Source: Danio rerio
Taxonomy: Eukaryota > Chordata > Actinopteri > Cypriniformes > Danionidae
Direction: 5' to 3'
Length of the DNA stretch: 64,000 bases
NCBI RefSeq assembly: GCF_049306965.1
Contig: NC_133197.1
Span: 5,494,501 to 5,558,500, forward strand
Both the position numbers and the translations under genes were made by a program. The notes beneath the pieces are model-generated. The model did no database searches and was not told the DNA's origin. It worked only from the letters and a program-made list of their open reading frames with translations. Numbering within the stretch: position 1 is the stretch's first letter; each line of letters begins with the position of its first letter. Positions 24,060-35,993 of this stretch are shown one piece after another.

Positions 24060-24330
24060 CAAAACACCACAAAACAGCGATATTGTGAAATATTACAAAA
24101 GGGCTGTGCAATTAATTGAAATTCAATTTCAGTTATCGTGATGGAACAATTATTGCATCATATCTCGCCCCCTTTCCTGAAATGTGCATTTATTCGTCTG
24201 CAAAGTCCAATTTAACGCGGAAAACAGGCATATCGTGTAACGTTACTTTCATAGCAAAGGACGTTTTTGTGCAAACCAACAACTTACTCAGCCTCTGCAC
24301 TTTTAATAATGTTAAATAGGTACTAATTTG
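24060..24330. repeat. Second copy of the 19066-19500 family
   Basis: TTAATTGAAATTCAATTTC and CATCATATCTCGCCCCC match that copy. Confidence 0.5.
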
Positions 24331-24589
24331 ATTATAACCTATTTTATTGTGAGTGCAGTGGGTGGTATTGAAATGTTTATCTTATGTTGTGTCACGTTTA
24401 GAGCTTTTTGCTAGAATCTTGTAGCGTTGCGTATAGTTTGGACACGGCGTAAAGCACAAGGGAATCGGGATGCAGCCACTGAGCTTCTGTTAACCGAAAC
24501 TTGCAACGGTTGTCCCACTTTCAGATTTTTCTAAATGATCCATTGCTTTGGTTCTGACACTGATGAGTTGCGCTACATGTGAAATTTGA

Positions 24590-24680
24590 TCATTTTCCTT
24601 CAGGTCAGTTCCTTTGTTCATCAGGGATCAACTTATCCAAATCTTTTATGTTTTACACGCATATGATGCACTTCCAGCTG
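24590..24680 (-). mobile_element. DANA 3' fragment
   Basis: TTTTCCTTCAGGTCAGTTCC, ATCAGGGATCAACTTATCC and TGCACTTCCAGCTGCAA, heavily diverged. Confidence 0.6.
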
Positions 24681-24689
24681 CAATTTTTA

Positions 24690-25148
24690 ACAGTGCATGG
24701 AAATGTTCACAGCATGTCTGATAATATATTTTTTTCTTGAGAAAGTCTCATTTGTTTTATTTCAACTAGAATAAAAGCACTTTTTAATTTTTTAAACACC
24801 ATTTTAAGGTCAATGTTATTAGCCTCTTTAAGCTAATTTTTGTTCAGTAGTCCACAGAACAAACCATTGTTATACAATAACTTGTTTAATTACCCTAACC
24901 TGCCTAGTTAACCTAATTAACCTAGTTAAGCCTTTAAATGTCACTTTAAGCTGTATAGAAGTGTCTTGAAGAATATCTAGTCAAATATTATTTACTGTCA
25001 TCATGGCAAAGATAAAATAAATCAGTTATTAGAGATGGGTTAGTTAAAACTATTATGATTAGAAATGTGTTGAAAAAAATCTGCTCTTCGTTAAACAGAA
25101 ATTAAGGAAAAAAATTAACGGGGGTCTAATAATTCTGACTTCAACCGT
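24690..25148. mobile_element. Tc1/mariner-type MITE, left end missing
   Basis: Interior as in 12466-12998; the right end AATAATTCTGACTTCAACCG is present, and the left end has been replaced at the junction with the DANA fragment. Confidence 0.75.
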
Positions 25149-25455
25149 ATATGAACAATATTTTATAAATACTTTGACAATATTTGTACATCAAATTCTA
25201 AAGTGGTTTGGTTAGTATTTGATTTGAATTTAAGATTTTAAACAACTGCTGCGATGAATCAGGATGTGCGTTGGTGTATAGTTGGTGCTGCATCACAAAC
25301 TGAGAATTTAGTTTTTTCTATGACATTTAATCCTTTTTTTTCCCAGACAGTTGTTTTCTGAAATTATAGAATGGATGTTTACTTTTGAGGTTTCAACAAC
25401 GTTTTTGTGTGATTTTCGCGTAGCCTCCTTGTCACACATTAATAAATAACTGTTG
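25149..25455. other. No gene seen
   Basis: AT-rich, nothing recognisable. Confidence 0.5.
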
Positions 25456-25463
25456 TTCAGTAA

Positions 25464-26921
25464 TAGGCATGGGATGATAATCGGTTGGAAAAGTCAAGGT
25501 TTTAAAATTGCCAACATTTTCTGCTTTACTGTTCGTAAGGTATGTGTAAGATTTTTTATTTACATTTTTTTCCAGCTTTTTAGGAAAACAGTATCGCCAG
25601 CAGAAAAAATATATATTCAAAGATGCTATTTTAAATTGTAAAGAAATCTGCGTTTTTGAAACTAACGAAGAGAGCAGCTTGACATATTTACTGCTCCATC
25701 ATTTTTTTAATGTTTCTCTAAATAAAATATATTGTGTTCCAAAGGGGAAAAGTTAGTTTTTTCAAGGTTTTTCAGGTGTTGTTTATTGTAGCTTTTAAAA
25801 CTTTGAGACATTCTGATTGTCTTTTAGTTTAATATTGTTTATGTTACATTGCAATTGTGAAAAATATTCTGTTTTAGTTTGATTTTCAGAAGACTTAGAT
25901 AAGTATTTCCTTGTGATTGTCGAATGTCGATTAAATAAATGACACTAAAAAACGACTGTTTTTCATATAGCATTTTAAAATAATCTAAAAGTTAACGGTG
26001 TACAGTAGTTACCCTCAAAATAAATATTAACTTTGATTTAGACCTCGGAATTCTGAAAAATTGCATAAAAAAATTAATTAATGTTGTACATAAATTTTGT
26101 TTATTATAGCTTTTAAAGCTTGTCTTTTTTAAAGAAAGGGTGTGCTAAAAATATATGTAACTAGAGTTTGCTTGTTTTGACACCTTATTTAAAATATGTG
26201 GCTATGAAATAACTGAACTTTGATTTTAATTGAGCAAGTAAAAAAATCCCACTGGCTATTACAGACAATGATTAACGTTTTTCCCTGTGATAGTCTGAGA
26301 TTTAATCGATAATGATCTTGAAAAGGTCTTAAATAATAAAAAAATATATTTTAGAGCAGGGATCACAATTGTCACATAACCAGCGATCAATCTCAAGAGA
26401 TCGCTGGTTCTCACACGAACTCTCCGGACTACACTTCCGCATTCCCCAGGACTACACATTCATACATGCACTTCTCCCAGACACGCACGCCTGCTCATTC
26501 ATCTCGCTTGATTACACTCACCAGCTGAACCTTGTCAAAGACTGATAACACACCATACTTAAGCCATTCATGAACCCATCCAGTTTGCAGAGTCTTGTTC
26601 ACTGTAAAGTAGCATTACAACGCGGTTTCCTTGTCTTGTTTTCCTGTATTTTGAACCTAGCCTTGTTTATTTAGTTATCCTTGTCTGCCGCCTGCCTTTC
26701 GACGTCTTGCTTGTTAAATTGACTACGATTCTGGATTGTCCTCACACACCTGTTTGCACCCGTATTGACCACTGCTTGCCTGACCGTGAATAAACCTGCA
26801 TATTGGATCTTACCTTCTGTTGTGAGTGTTACTCCTCGCTGTTACAACAATACTGTGAAACCATTAAATTTTTATCCAAGGGTATCATATACCGTCAGAA
26901 TCTTATACCGGCCCATGCCTA
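25464..26921 (+). mobile_element. hAT element with perfect 8-bp target duplication, holding a solo LTR
   Basis: Ends TAGGCATGGG and CCCATGCCTA, flanked by TTCAGTAA at 25456-25463 and 26922-26929. Interior homologous to 11659-12092. About 980 bp of its own sequence plus the nested LTR at 26370-26846. No transposase frame seen. Confidence 0.88.
26370..26846 (+). mobile_element. Solo LTR fossil (477 bp) inside the hAT element
   Basis: Begins TGTCAC and ends GTTACA, flanked by ACAAT at 26365-26369 and 26847-26851. Has a poly(A)-signal-like GTGAATAAACCTGCA near the R region. No internal region remains. LTR retrotransposon, Gypsy-like in form; younger than the host hAT copy. Confidence 0.8.
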
Positions 26922-27201
26922 TTCAGTAATGTATATCAAAATCAATATCACATCTATCGGTCACCAGATAAGGAAACCATGTTAAACTTTCAAATAATTA
27001 GTGGTGGGCAAAGCGAGGCTTCGTGAAACACTGAAACTATCGAAGCAAATGTGTCGAAGCTTCGAAACGTTTCGAAACACCACTCTACGGTGACACCTAG
27101 TGGTCATTTTTTTGTATTTCACTGAAACAGCTTCAGCAAAGAACAGTTGAGCAAATTGAGGTATCAAACCCCACTTTGTAGCCTTGAATCATCAAATGGT
27201 T

Positions 27202-27255
27202 TAGTTGAGCGGTTAGAGTTTGTGACTACCATGCGGGAATAATGGGTTCGAATCC
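27202..27255 (+). repeat. tRNA-like segment, A and B boxes (Pol III type 2)
   Basis: A box TAGTTGAGCGG (27202-27212) and a perfect B box GGTTCGAATCC (27245-27255), 32 nt apart, as in tRNA genes. No clean acceptor stem, so not called a tRNA gene. Confidence 0.55.
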
Positions 27256-27658
27256 AGACTGACCCAATTGTTTTGAAATGCTTTAATACCAGTTGGTAAT
27301 GCTTTGTTATTGTATCGTTTTGTTTCAACATTGCTCTGACATACGAATAAACACCTTGTAAATAAATTTGTATTGTTTTGTTCATAAAACAGGGTTGTTG
27401 CTAGATCAGATACAGTTGTGGCAAGAAGTTAACAATAATTATTTATATTATTAATTAAATTTCCTATTGTATTTTATTAACGTCTATCCAAAACCTAAAC
27501 CTATCACAGTACTGTAAAAATAATAATTATAGTTTTACAGTGTTACAAAAATGATGGTAAATTGATGGTGTATCCGCAGCTGTATCCTATCTACACCATA
27601 AAACAGTAACATGATTAAAATACATAAAATCATGATTTTGGAGTATTTGTACTAGTCA

Positions 27659-27723
27659 AGATTCGAACCCAAAATAAATTTGAAATACAGTACCATAGTG
27701 CACACGCACGGTCCACTAGGCCA
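27659..27723 (-). repeat. Opposed tRNA-like segment, A and B boxes
   Basis: On the minus strand, A box TGGCCTAGTGG (27723-27713) and B box GGTTCGAATCT (27669-27659), 43 nt apart. Faces the plus-strand unit across about 400 bp. No full cloverleaf evident. Confidence 0.55.
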
Positions 27724-27969
27724 TACGAGACAGAGTTATAATATAGATCATGCCAGTCAAATGCTTATTCTCCGGGTCTTGAAACGCCTCTGAAATGATC
27801 GATGCTTTGAATCGCTTTTGTCACGTGACCAAGTGTTTCGAAACACTTTAGTCACGGGACTTGGGTGTTTCTGATCATGCTTCGGTGCAGTGTTTCGAAA
27901 CACTTGCGCTTCGGGATCTCGACACTGTGTCGAAACGTCAGTTTCACGTCAGCCATCCCTACAAATAAT

Positions 27970-28595
27970 ATGGTAGCTTGTATGGTGATGGATTTTTGTC
28001 TATGACTCCTCCTGCGGAACAAAAACATTAGTAAAATATATATTCATAAGTCTTAGATCTTTCCAACCATATAAAAATTGTCATGATTAGATAAACTTAA
28101 GCTTAAACTTAAGTCCTGGCTGACGGCAACAGTTAAGGGGTTAAAGGAATCGCTCACCTAAAAAATGTATTCTCTCTCATTTCGTTTGGCCTTTTCTAGC
28201 CATTTTTAAGCAATAGATTTGACATATTTACACTCTTCTGAATGACAGCTTCTTGTAGTTGTCAAGCTGAATGTAGTTTAAATTATTTACTTTGGTTTAA
28301 TTGTTGTATAATGTTTTTGTTTTGAGTGACAAGTATGGTTTGAAGTTAATATTTAGTGAAGAAATGTAGATTAAGCAGGTGGAATGTACGCTGTACAAAA
28401 TTTATCAATAAGTCACAACAACAACATATGTTTTTATATCGATTATAACGAAGAGTTAAATCTTATTAAAGTTAATCCAGTTTCTAACTTAGTTTTCTTG
28501 CTTTATAAGTTATTTCAATTCAATTTAATGACATTTTAGTTAAAACGACTCAATGTTAATTTTATTTGGCTTAAAAATTTAGGGCAATAATAATT
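27970..28595. other. No gene seen, AT-rich
   Basis: Nothing recognisable. Confidence 0.5.
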
Positions 28596-28614
28596 TTTGC
28601 TTATTTAGTGTACT

Positions 28615-28964
28615 CATTCATTCATTCATTCATTTTCTTGTCGGCTTAGTCCCTTTATTAATCCAGGGTCGCCACAGCGGAATGAACCGCCAACATCCAG
28701 CAGGTTTTTACGCAGCGGATGTCCTTCCAGCCACAACCCATCTCTGGGAAACATCCACACACTCATACACTATGGACAATTTAGCCTACCAAATTCACCT
28801 GTACCGCATGTCTTTGGACTGTGGGGGAAACCGGAGCACCCGGAGGAAACCCACGCGAACGCAGGGAGAACAGGCAAACTCCTCACAGAAACGCCATCTG
28901 AGCCTAGGTTCGAACCAACGACCTTCTTGCTGTAAGGCGATAGCACTACCTACCGCGCCACTAC
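28615..28964 (-). mobile_element. DANA SINE, full length, perfect 19-bp target duplication
   Basis: Flanked by TTTGCTTATTTAGTGTACT at 28596-28614 and 28965-28983. Low divergence from the other good copies; probably a recent insertion. Confidence 0.95.
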
Positions 28965-28983
28965 TTTGCTTATTTAGTGTACT

Positions 28984-29639
28984 GTAATTATATTTTAATA
29001 AATATATTAAGCATTTTTAACGTTTTTACAGTATATTTTTTTCATAAAATAAATGTCAGTTTTTCAGTTATGACAAAATGCTTCCATTAATTTATTTTTT
29101 TTTTTTTAAATCGCAGGTTTAAAGAGGAGATGCTTAAACAGATAATCGTAGAACTTTTCTAATGAAATGTTTTTATTCTGAGGCCAAAAAAGTGCTCCAT
29201 GCTCAGTGCAAAGTTTAAATATGTTCAGTGTGCATGTCGTAGTTTTTTTTAAAATACGAAACACAACAGACTGCCAAATAAGAACAGGTTGGGTAGCCTT
29301 GTTTTTTTACTCAAACTGGGTCAATGTTAATTTACCAAAATTATGTCTTGAAGAGAGCCCAGGGGAGTTTATGCATCCCGGATTACCCATTGAATTCTGT
29401 TTTCAGTTGTTGCCTTCAGGGCATCGTTTTAGAGTTCCTGTATGCAGCACAAACAGAATCAGAGATTCTTCTATTATGGTGGCCATTAGCTTATTAAATT
29501 AAAGTCCAGCATGGAGGGAAATGTATCTGAAAATTGATTTATAATGGTATGTTTTTTGGTAAAAATTGTTAATATGTACATGGAACTTGGCTTGTGCAAT
29601 GGCACCTTGCTGCGATTTTTGTTTCCCTAACGGAATAAA
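28984..29639. other. No gene seen
   Basis: AT-rich; the ORF at 29206-29502 has no support from splice sites or recognisable protein. Confidence 0.4.
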
Positions 29640-32340
29640 AGAGTTGAGACACTGAGAAGGCTTTGGAAGAGATGTGTGAGCAACTAGTGCAACACACAGG
29701 AACAGTTTGAGTACGTAAATCTGACAAATGGCTCCAATACAACATCTAAACAGTGACTTTAGCAGTGAGAACCAGTGGAACAATTAGCTGTTGAATTATT
29801 ATTAAATAATGCCCACTCATTGTTATTAATCATGATTAAAACTGGCTCCCTCAGCAATCACTTCAACAGAAATTGGTGGGACCAACCAAAAGTGATACAT
29901 TTTCACTTTATTTACTTTAGTTTCCAAATATATTAAGTTTGAATCTATGGTTTTCAAGTAGCTTACCCTGAGAGTGCTGATGATGTACAGTAGAGAGACT
30001 CGAATCCTCAGCTTTGACCTGGTTTGGATAAGCTGACGATTTCTCCTTCTCCTCCCATTCGGAATGAACACAGCTTTATTCTGATTGGCTGATGAGCATT
30101 CGAAGGTGTGCAGTTATTTTTAGATTAATGTGCAGATAAATTAGTTCTGGAAGGTTTTGAGGGCAATATCACTACTGAATGATTTCAGTTATTTCACAGC
30201 TACAACGATCAAAAATCACCTAAAAATACAAAAGAAGACTTCGAAAGAAACTAGTCTAACACACAGGAGCAGTTTGAGGACAAAAACCTGACAAATGTCT
30301 GAAATACTACATCTCAACAGCTTTGAGAACTAGTGAAACAGTTAACTATCGAATTGCTATAAAATAATGGCCACTCATTGTCATTAATCGTTATTAAAAC
30401 AGGTTTCCTTAACACTCACTATATCAACAATTGGTAAAACCATCCAAAAGCTTTTGGAACATCAAAAAAGCGACACATTTCACTTTATTTGCTATTATTT
30501 CCAAGTATCTTAAGTTTGAATCTACAGTAGCTTCCCTTGAGAGTGCTGATGATGTACAGTAGAGAGGCTCGAACCCTCAGCTTTGACCTGGTTTGGATAA
30601 GCTGACGATTTCTCCTTCTCTCCCCACAGGGAACGAACACAGCTCTATTCTGATTGGCTGATGATCATTCTAAGGTGTGCGTTAATCACAGATAAAACCA
30701 CAGATGAAGTAGTTCTGGCAGCTTTTGAGGGCATTACAACTCAATATCACTACGCTGAATGATTTCATTTATTTCACAGATACAACAGTCAAAAATCACT
30801 TAAAGATACAACAGAAGACTTCAGAAGAAACTAGTCTAACACACAGGAGCAGTTTGAGGACAAAAACCTGACAAATGTCTGAAATACTACATCTCAACAG
30901 CTTTGATAATCAGTGAAACAGTTAACTATAGAATTATTATAAAATAATGGCCACTCATTGTCATTATTCATTATTAAAACAGGTTTCCTAAACACTCACT
31001 TCAACAGCAATTGGTAAAACCATCCAAAAGCTTTTGGAACATCAAAAAACCGACACATTTTCACTTTATTTGCTATTATTTTCAAGTATCTTAAGTTTGA
31101 ATCTACAGTAGCTTCCCCTGAGAGTGCTGATGATGTACAGTAGAGAGACTCGAACCCTCAGCTTTGACTTGGTTTGGATAAGCTGACGATTTCTCCTTCT
31201 CTCCCCACAGGGAACGAACACAGCTTTATTCTGATTGGCTGATGAGCATTCTAAGGTGTACAGTTGTTTTTAGATAAACGCACAGATAAACTAGTTCTGG
31301 CAGGTTTTGAGGGCATTACAACTTAATATCACTACGCTGAATGAGCTCAGTTATTTCACAGATACAACAGTCAAAAATCACTTAAAAATACAACAGAAGA
31401 CTTCGAAAGAAACTAGTCTAATACCGTGTTCACACCAGATGCGGAACGCGCGGATAAATTGCGCTATTCGTGCGTTAAATGCCGCGTGAACATTTGAGTT
31501 TACTCGATTCATTCGTGCGTCAAACCCTGCTTCATTCGCCCGTCAAATTCGCTTCAATCGCGTGTCAAATTCACTTTAAAACAGACGCGGATTCGCGTGA
31601 TGGGCAGGGCTTCTGTCTGCCCTGTAACTCTAGCTTCATAGCTAAATGGCTAACATGGATTTTATTAAGAAAATAACAGTGTTAATGTGCTTTATGGAGA
31701 CTGAAAAACAGCGTCGATACGTTTAGGGTCCTGTATGAGTCCACTGCATCCTTTCAGAGGTGCATCCAGCTCTGAGCTCATAAACTCCTCCAGAAACTGA
31801 ACCTGGATCACGGAGACTTTCAGCAGTGCCTCTGACTGAGCCAATCCCAGTCTGATGACTTGTTGTCGGTGTCGCCTGGAGGATTTGCCCCGGGACACCA
31901 TCAACAGGTTTTACGTCACAATCACTCCCCCACAAGAGCAAGCTTCTGATTGGTTAACGCGGCGCGAATGTCCGCTGAAGTTCAGATTTTCGAACTCGAG
32001 TGATTCATGTGAAATGCTGAGTTACTATAAAAGTTGAGTTACTATAAAATAATGCCCACTCGTTATCGTTATTCATTATTAAAACAGGTTTCCTAAACAC
32101 TCACTTCAACAGCAATTGGTGGAACCATCCAAAAGCTTTTGGAACATCATAAAAGCGACACATTTCACTTTATTTACTATCTTGTCCAAGTATCTTAAGT
32201 TTGAATCTACAGTTTTCAAGTAGTTTCCCCCTGAGAGTGCTGACGATGTACAGTAGAACATCTCAAACCCTCAGCTTTGACCTGGTTTGGATAAGCTGAC
32301 GATTTCTCCTTCTCTCCCCATAGGGAAGGAACACAGCTGG
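29640..32340. repeat. Tandem array of about 580-bp units, four copies
   Basis: The anchor ACACAGGAGCAGTTTGAG (ACACAGGAACAGTTTGAG in copy 1) recurs at about 29693, 30261 and 30841. A partial fourth copy resumes at about 32040 after an inserted element. Copies 2-3 are closest; copy 1 is most diverged. Copies 2-4 carry CTCCTTCTCTCCCCACAGGG (CCATAGGG in the last), a strong 3' splice-site look-alike, and copies 1-3 carry ATTCTGATTGGCTGATGA. Confidence 0.85.
31426..32020. mobile_element. Harbinger-type element inserted in the tandem array
   Basis: Left end CCGTGTTCACACCAGATGCG; interior shared with 23735-24047. The right end is lost, and about 110 bp of the array unit is missing at that junction. 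No intact transposase. Confidence 0.7.
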
Positions 32341-32560
32341 AGCGCAGCTGTAGAGCATTTGCACTGGAGTGGGTGGTGCGGCTGTGGCGGGGAGGGTTCC
32401 TGGCACCGTGATTTGGTGGATAAACAGAAATGAAAATCACATTGCCAGGGATTTCCACTCCTGCACGGTTCTTCAGGTGCCCAAAACCTACAGCGCCAAC
32501 CTGAGCTGCTGTAAACTGGAGATCCTGAAACAACAGAGGAAAAAACCACGAAGATTTGTC
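32320..32560. other. Exon-like unique sequence at the end of the array
   Basis: The plus strand has an acceptor-like CTCTCCCCATAG|GGAAGG at the left edge. The minus strand has a very strong acceptor, TTTTTTCCTCTGTTGTTTCAG, just before 32525, leading into an open frame with LQFTAAQVGAVGFGHLKN and EIPGNVIFISVYPPNHG. I do not recognise the protein, and both strands are open, so coding status is unsettled. Confidence 0.25.
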
Positions 32561-33345
32561 AGAATTAGACTGTCAGGAGTCTTGTGTTCGCACGGCTTAA
32601 AGTCAACACTGAGCCTGTTTGCTTTCCTAATGTGCGTTCCTGCTCTTATTGTGAGGGTGTTATCGTACTTGCTCCACCTAGGAAATGATTTTACTTTAAT
32701 TCGTCAAGCTTGACTTTTACTAATGCTCGCATTTGGGGTTAGTGCTTTAAACAAACCCCTAACCGAGAGAATTAAATGCTGCTTGCTTACTTTTTCTGAG
32801 AAATTGAACCAGTTTTTGCCTTGCGGACAAATAATGTGGAAAAATGTGGAGGCTGTTAAAGGATCTAATATGCGATACTGGAGCACAAAACCAGGTTACA
32901 TGGGTATGTTTGTAAGAATAGCCAACAATACATTGGTGGGTCAAAAATATGGATTTTTATTTTATGCCAAAAATTATTAGGATATTAAGTAAAGATCATG
33001 ATATAGGTAAAGATGAAGACATTTAGTAAATTTTCCACTGTAAAAATATCAAAACTTATTTTTAAATTAGTAATGTGCATTGCTAAGAACTAAATTTGGG
33101 CAAATTTTATGACGATTTTCACAATATTTTGATTGTATCGAACCCTCAGATTTTAGATTTCCAAATGGTTGTATCTAAACCAAAAATGGTTCATCCTAAC
33201 TAACCTTACATCAAAGGAAAGCTTATTTGTTTAGGTTATGTATAAACCTCAATATCCCAAAATATACCCTTATGAGTTTTGTTATATGCGTGTGATCCAG
33301 GCACAAAGTTCTTTTTTGTTTTTTGGTTTAAAGTAAATTAACAGA
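32561..33345. other. No gene seen
   Basis: AT-rich with overlapping short ORFs on both strands. Confidence 0.4.
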
Positions 33346-33986
33346 TTTCCACCCCCCTGAGAAGGCCACCTCAAATTAGGCACTCACCTATTACATAATT
33401 GCTATCCACCAATTGGAATCTAAAGGTTTTAAACTTCTGAAACAAACAATAGTTTGGCCAGATTTTGTTTGAAATTATGTCATAGTAGCGTGTCATATCG
33501 GGGACCTAATGAGTACAAAGACATTTCAGATATCTGTGCAGTGGAATATTGTTGGCAAACACAATGAAAATTGTTAGCAACTAATGTTGGACTACTTAAA
33601 TTTTGCTTGTCAAAGAAGGCGGAGCCTAAGGCCCACACCCACCTATTATGTAACCAATTAGAATTTATTTGATTTTGTTTTTCGATTTCTTTTTGAGTAA
33701 GGACTTAATTGGTAAAAAAAAAGGTGTGAAAGGCCCAATCAGTTATATCCTGTTAGCAAACAGTGGACTGAGCGGAGGAGCTACTGGAGAAGATTGACAA
33801 GTGAAAGAAGGCGGAGCCTCAGACCCACACTTACCTGTTATAAAACTCCCACCAAAGTCCCTGTAAGGCAAGTTGTTTCACTCCGTGGCCATCTTTGAAA
33901 CGTCTCTCATCTCAGGCATTCTGTCTGAATGGGGAAACCAAATTCTCCAAAACTGTTTGCAAAGCTTACATTACATTACATATTTG
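33346..33986. repeat. Old tandem repeat, GGCGGAGCC...CACCTATTA units
   Basis: Related segments start at about 33355 (GAAGGCCACCTCAAATTAGG), 33605 (GAAGGCGGAGCCTAAGG) and 33808 (GAAGGCGGAGCCTCAGA). The end (TTTCACTCCGTGGCCATCTT) resembles a common zebrafish repeat. Confidence 0.5.
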
Positions 33987-34360
33987 CCCTACTAAAAAAA
34001 CAGCTTAACCAGGTTGGCTGGTTTAAGCTGGTCGCCCAGGCTGGTTTTAGAGGGGTTTTGGCCATTTCCAGGCTGGTTTCCAGCCATTTCCAGCCTGGTC
34101 TTAGCTAGTCAGGCTGGGAGATGACCAGCTAAAACCAGCTTGACCAGCCTAGCCAGGCTGGGAGCCCAGCCCAAACCAGCTTTGTTAAGCTTAAACCAGG
34201 CTGGTCAAGCTGGTTTTAGCTGGATTTAGCTGTTCATTTTACAGCCTGACCAGCTAAGACCAGGCTGGAAATGGGCAAATCCCCTCTAAAACCAGGCTGG
34301 TCAACCAGCTAAAATCAGCCAACCAGCCTAGGCTGGTTTAAGCTGGATTTTTCAGCAGGG
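33987..34360. mobile_element. CAGCTTAAACCAG-rich palindromic DNA element
   Basis: Ends CCCTACTAAAAAAACAGCTT and TTTTTCAGCAGGG are inverted. The body is a mosaic of CCAGCTAAAACCAG and its complement, able to fold on itself. A second copy is at 55620-55859. Confidence 0.75.
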
Positions 34361-34661
34361 TGGTATCACCAATATAATTAAACAACTGTCTCGTTTCGTT
34401 TTTAAATGTATAAATAAAACAAAATCGGCATGTTTAAGGTTGCCCGAGCTAATGCGCATACGCACTCGAAAGAAACGAGATCACGACACCAACCTCATTT
34501 ATGGCCGTTATGCTCTTCTGAAGTAATCCACGACTTGGTCTTGATGGAGAATCTCCACCAAAAATGACAGCAACTATTTGTTTACAAGTTTGTAGGCGTT
34601 TGATTAGTTGCTGCCATGTGATGTGCGTTTGACGGACGGACTGGCTGGTACCTCGCGTTCG
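34361..34661. other. No gene seen
   Basis: A GC-moderate block at 34440-34660 with no recognised repeat. Confidence 0.4.
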
Positions 34662-34674
34662 TTTCATACAAATT

Positions 34675-35064
34675 TATTCATTCATTCATTTTCTTGTCGG
34701 CTTAGTCAAGATTTCTTAATTTATTAATTCTCGATTTATTAATCGGGGGTCGCCACAGCGGAATGAACCACCAACTTATCCAGCAAGTTTTTTTACGCAG
34801 CGGATGCCCTTCCAGCCGCAACCCATCTCTGGGAAACATCCACACACACATTCGCACACACACTACGGACAATTTCAGCCTACCCAATTCACCTGTACCG
34901 CATGTCTTTGTACTGTGGGAGAAACCGAAGGACCCGGAGGAAACCCACACGAAGGCAGGGAGAACATGCAAACTCCACACAAAAACACCAACTGAGCCAA
35001 TGTTCGAACCAGCGACCTTCTTGCTGTGAGGCGACAGCACTACCTACTGCGCCACTGCCTCGCC
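34675..35064 (-). mobile_element. DANA SINE with 13-bp imperfect target duplication
   Basis: Flanked by TTTCATACAAATT (34662-34674) and TTTCATAGAAATT (35065-35077). A roughly 28-bp extra segment near 34708-34735 duplicates the TTTATTAAT region. Confidence 0.92.
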
Positions 35065-35077
35065 TTTCATAGAAATT

Positions 35078-35382
35078 AAAAAAAAAAAACTTTAGTTGTC
35101 AAGTGCACTTAGTTCATTTAAAAGTAAAGATTTTAAGCTTTATCTGGATATATTTCTTATGTCTGTAAAGCAACTATTCTAAAAATACTTGTTTGCTTGC
35201 CTTTATTAACCACAGAAACTGTTGTGAAAGCACACATTTGGTCTGAGCTTCTCCCCTGGCGAATCGTCAGTCTATAGCAAACGATGATTGGCTCCTGTGC
35301 AAGTAGGCGGTACTTCATTCACCATATTAATTGTTACACTTTTCCCCATTCATAACCAAATAAGTGACATACCTTGTGTATA
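35078..35382. other. No gene seen
   Basis: Nothing recognisable. Confidence 0.5.
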
Positions 35383-35390
35383 CTATAGTC

Positions 35391-35582
35391 CAGGGGTGGC
35401 CAACCCTGTTCCTGCAGAGCCACCTTCCTGCAGCTTTCAGTTGCAACCCATATCAAACACACCTGCTTGTAATTATTATGTGGTGTTCGGGTCCTAATTA
35501 ATTGGTTCAGGTGTGTTTGGTATGGGTTGCAACTGAAATCTGCAGGAAGGTGGCTCTCCAGGAACCTGGTTGGCCACCCCTG
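35391..35582. mobile_element. Palindromic hAT MITE, 192 bp
   Basis: CAGGGGTGGCCAACC and GGTTGGCCACCCCTG ends; nearly the whole element is one hairpin. Flanked by CTATAGTC (35383-35390) and CTATGGTC (35583-35590). Confidence 0.88.
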
Positions 35583-35590
35583 CTATGGTC

Positions 35591-35993
35591 TTTGCTGCCA
35601 TGGACCAATATGAATTCAAAATTGTTTAGCTTGAGTGAATTTTTGTCAAATTTCTCTTTGAACGAATGTTTCAAACTAAAAATGAATTAGTTTGGACCTA
35701 ATTTTTCCCCAAATATTTTCACACCTGTTTGTTATTTCATTGACTAAGTCACCACTGTAATAACATAACAATGTGCTAAAGGTATTCAAAACTCCCTAGC
35801 AACCACACAGCAATGTCCCGGCAACCACCATCAACTCTCTTGCATTTAGTTTTTTCCACAGAGAAACGCCAATTCAGAGAATGTAAAGCTCTTTTGCATG
35901 CCGCTTGCTGCAGCATATGAGATTCATATTTTATTTATGTAACCTCTTTGGCATTTGGTTCATGTGAGTGCAACTGCTTGGTATGTTTTTCAG
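35591..35993. other. No gene; leads into the candidate exon
   Basis: Unique-looking sequence ending in the acceptor-like TGGTATGTTTTTCAG. Confidence 0.4.

Larger units (their letters stand above)
26999..27961. mobile_element. hAT element with perfect 8-bp duplication and two tRNA-like segments
   Basis: Left end TAGTGGTGGGC, right end GCCATCCCTA, flanked by CAAATAAT at 26991-26998 and 27962-27969. The subterminal parts are dense in TTTCGAAAC palindromes. No transposase. Contains two inward-facing tRNA-like units (27202-27255 plus, 27659-27723 minus). Confidence 0.88.

Noticed and set aside
31692-31941. Minus-strand ORFs in the Harbinger-type insert as transposase
   Set aside because: No transposase motif can be seen; the pieces are short and in two frames.
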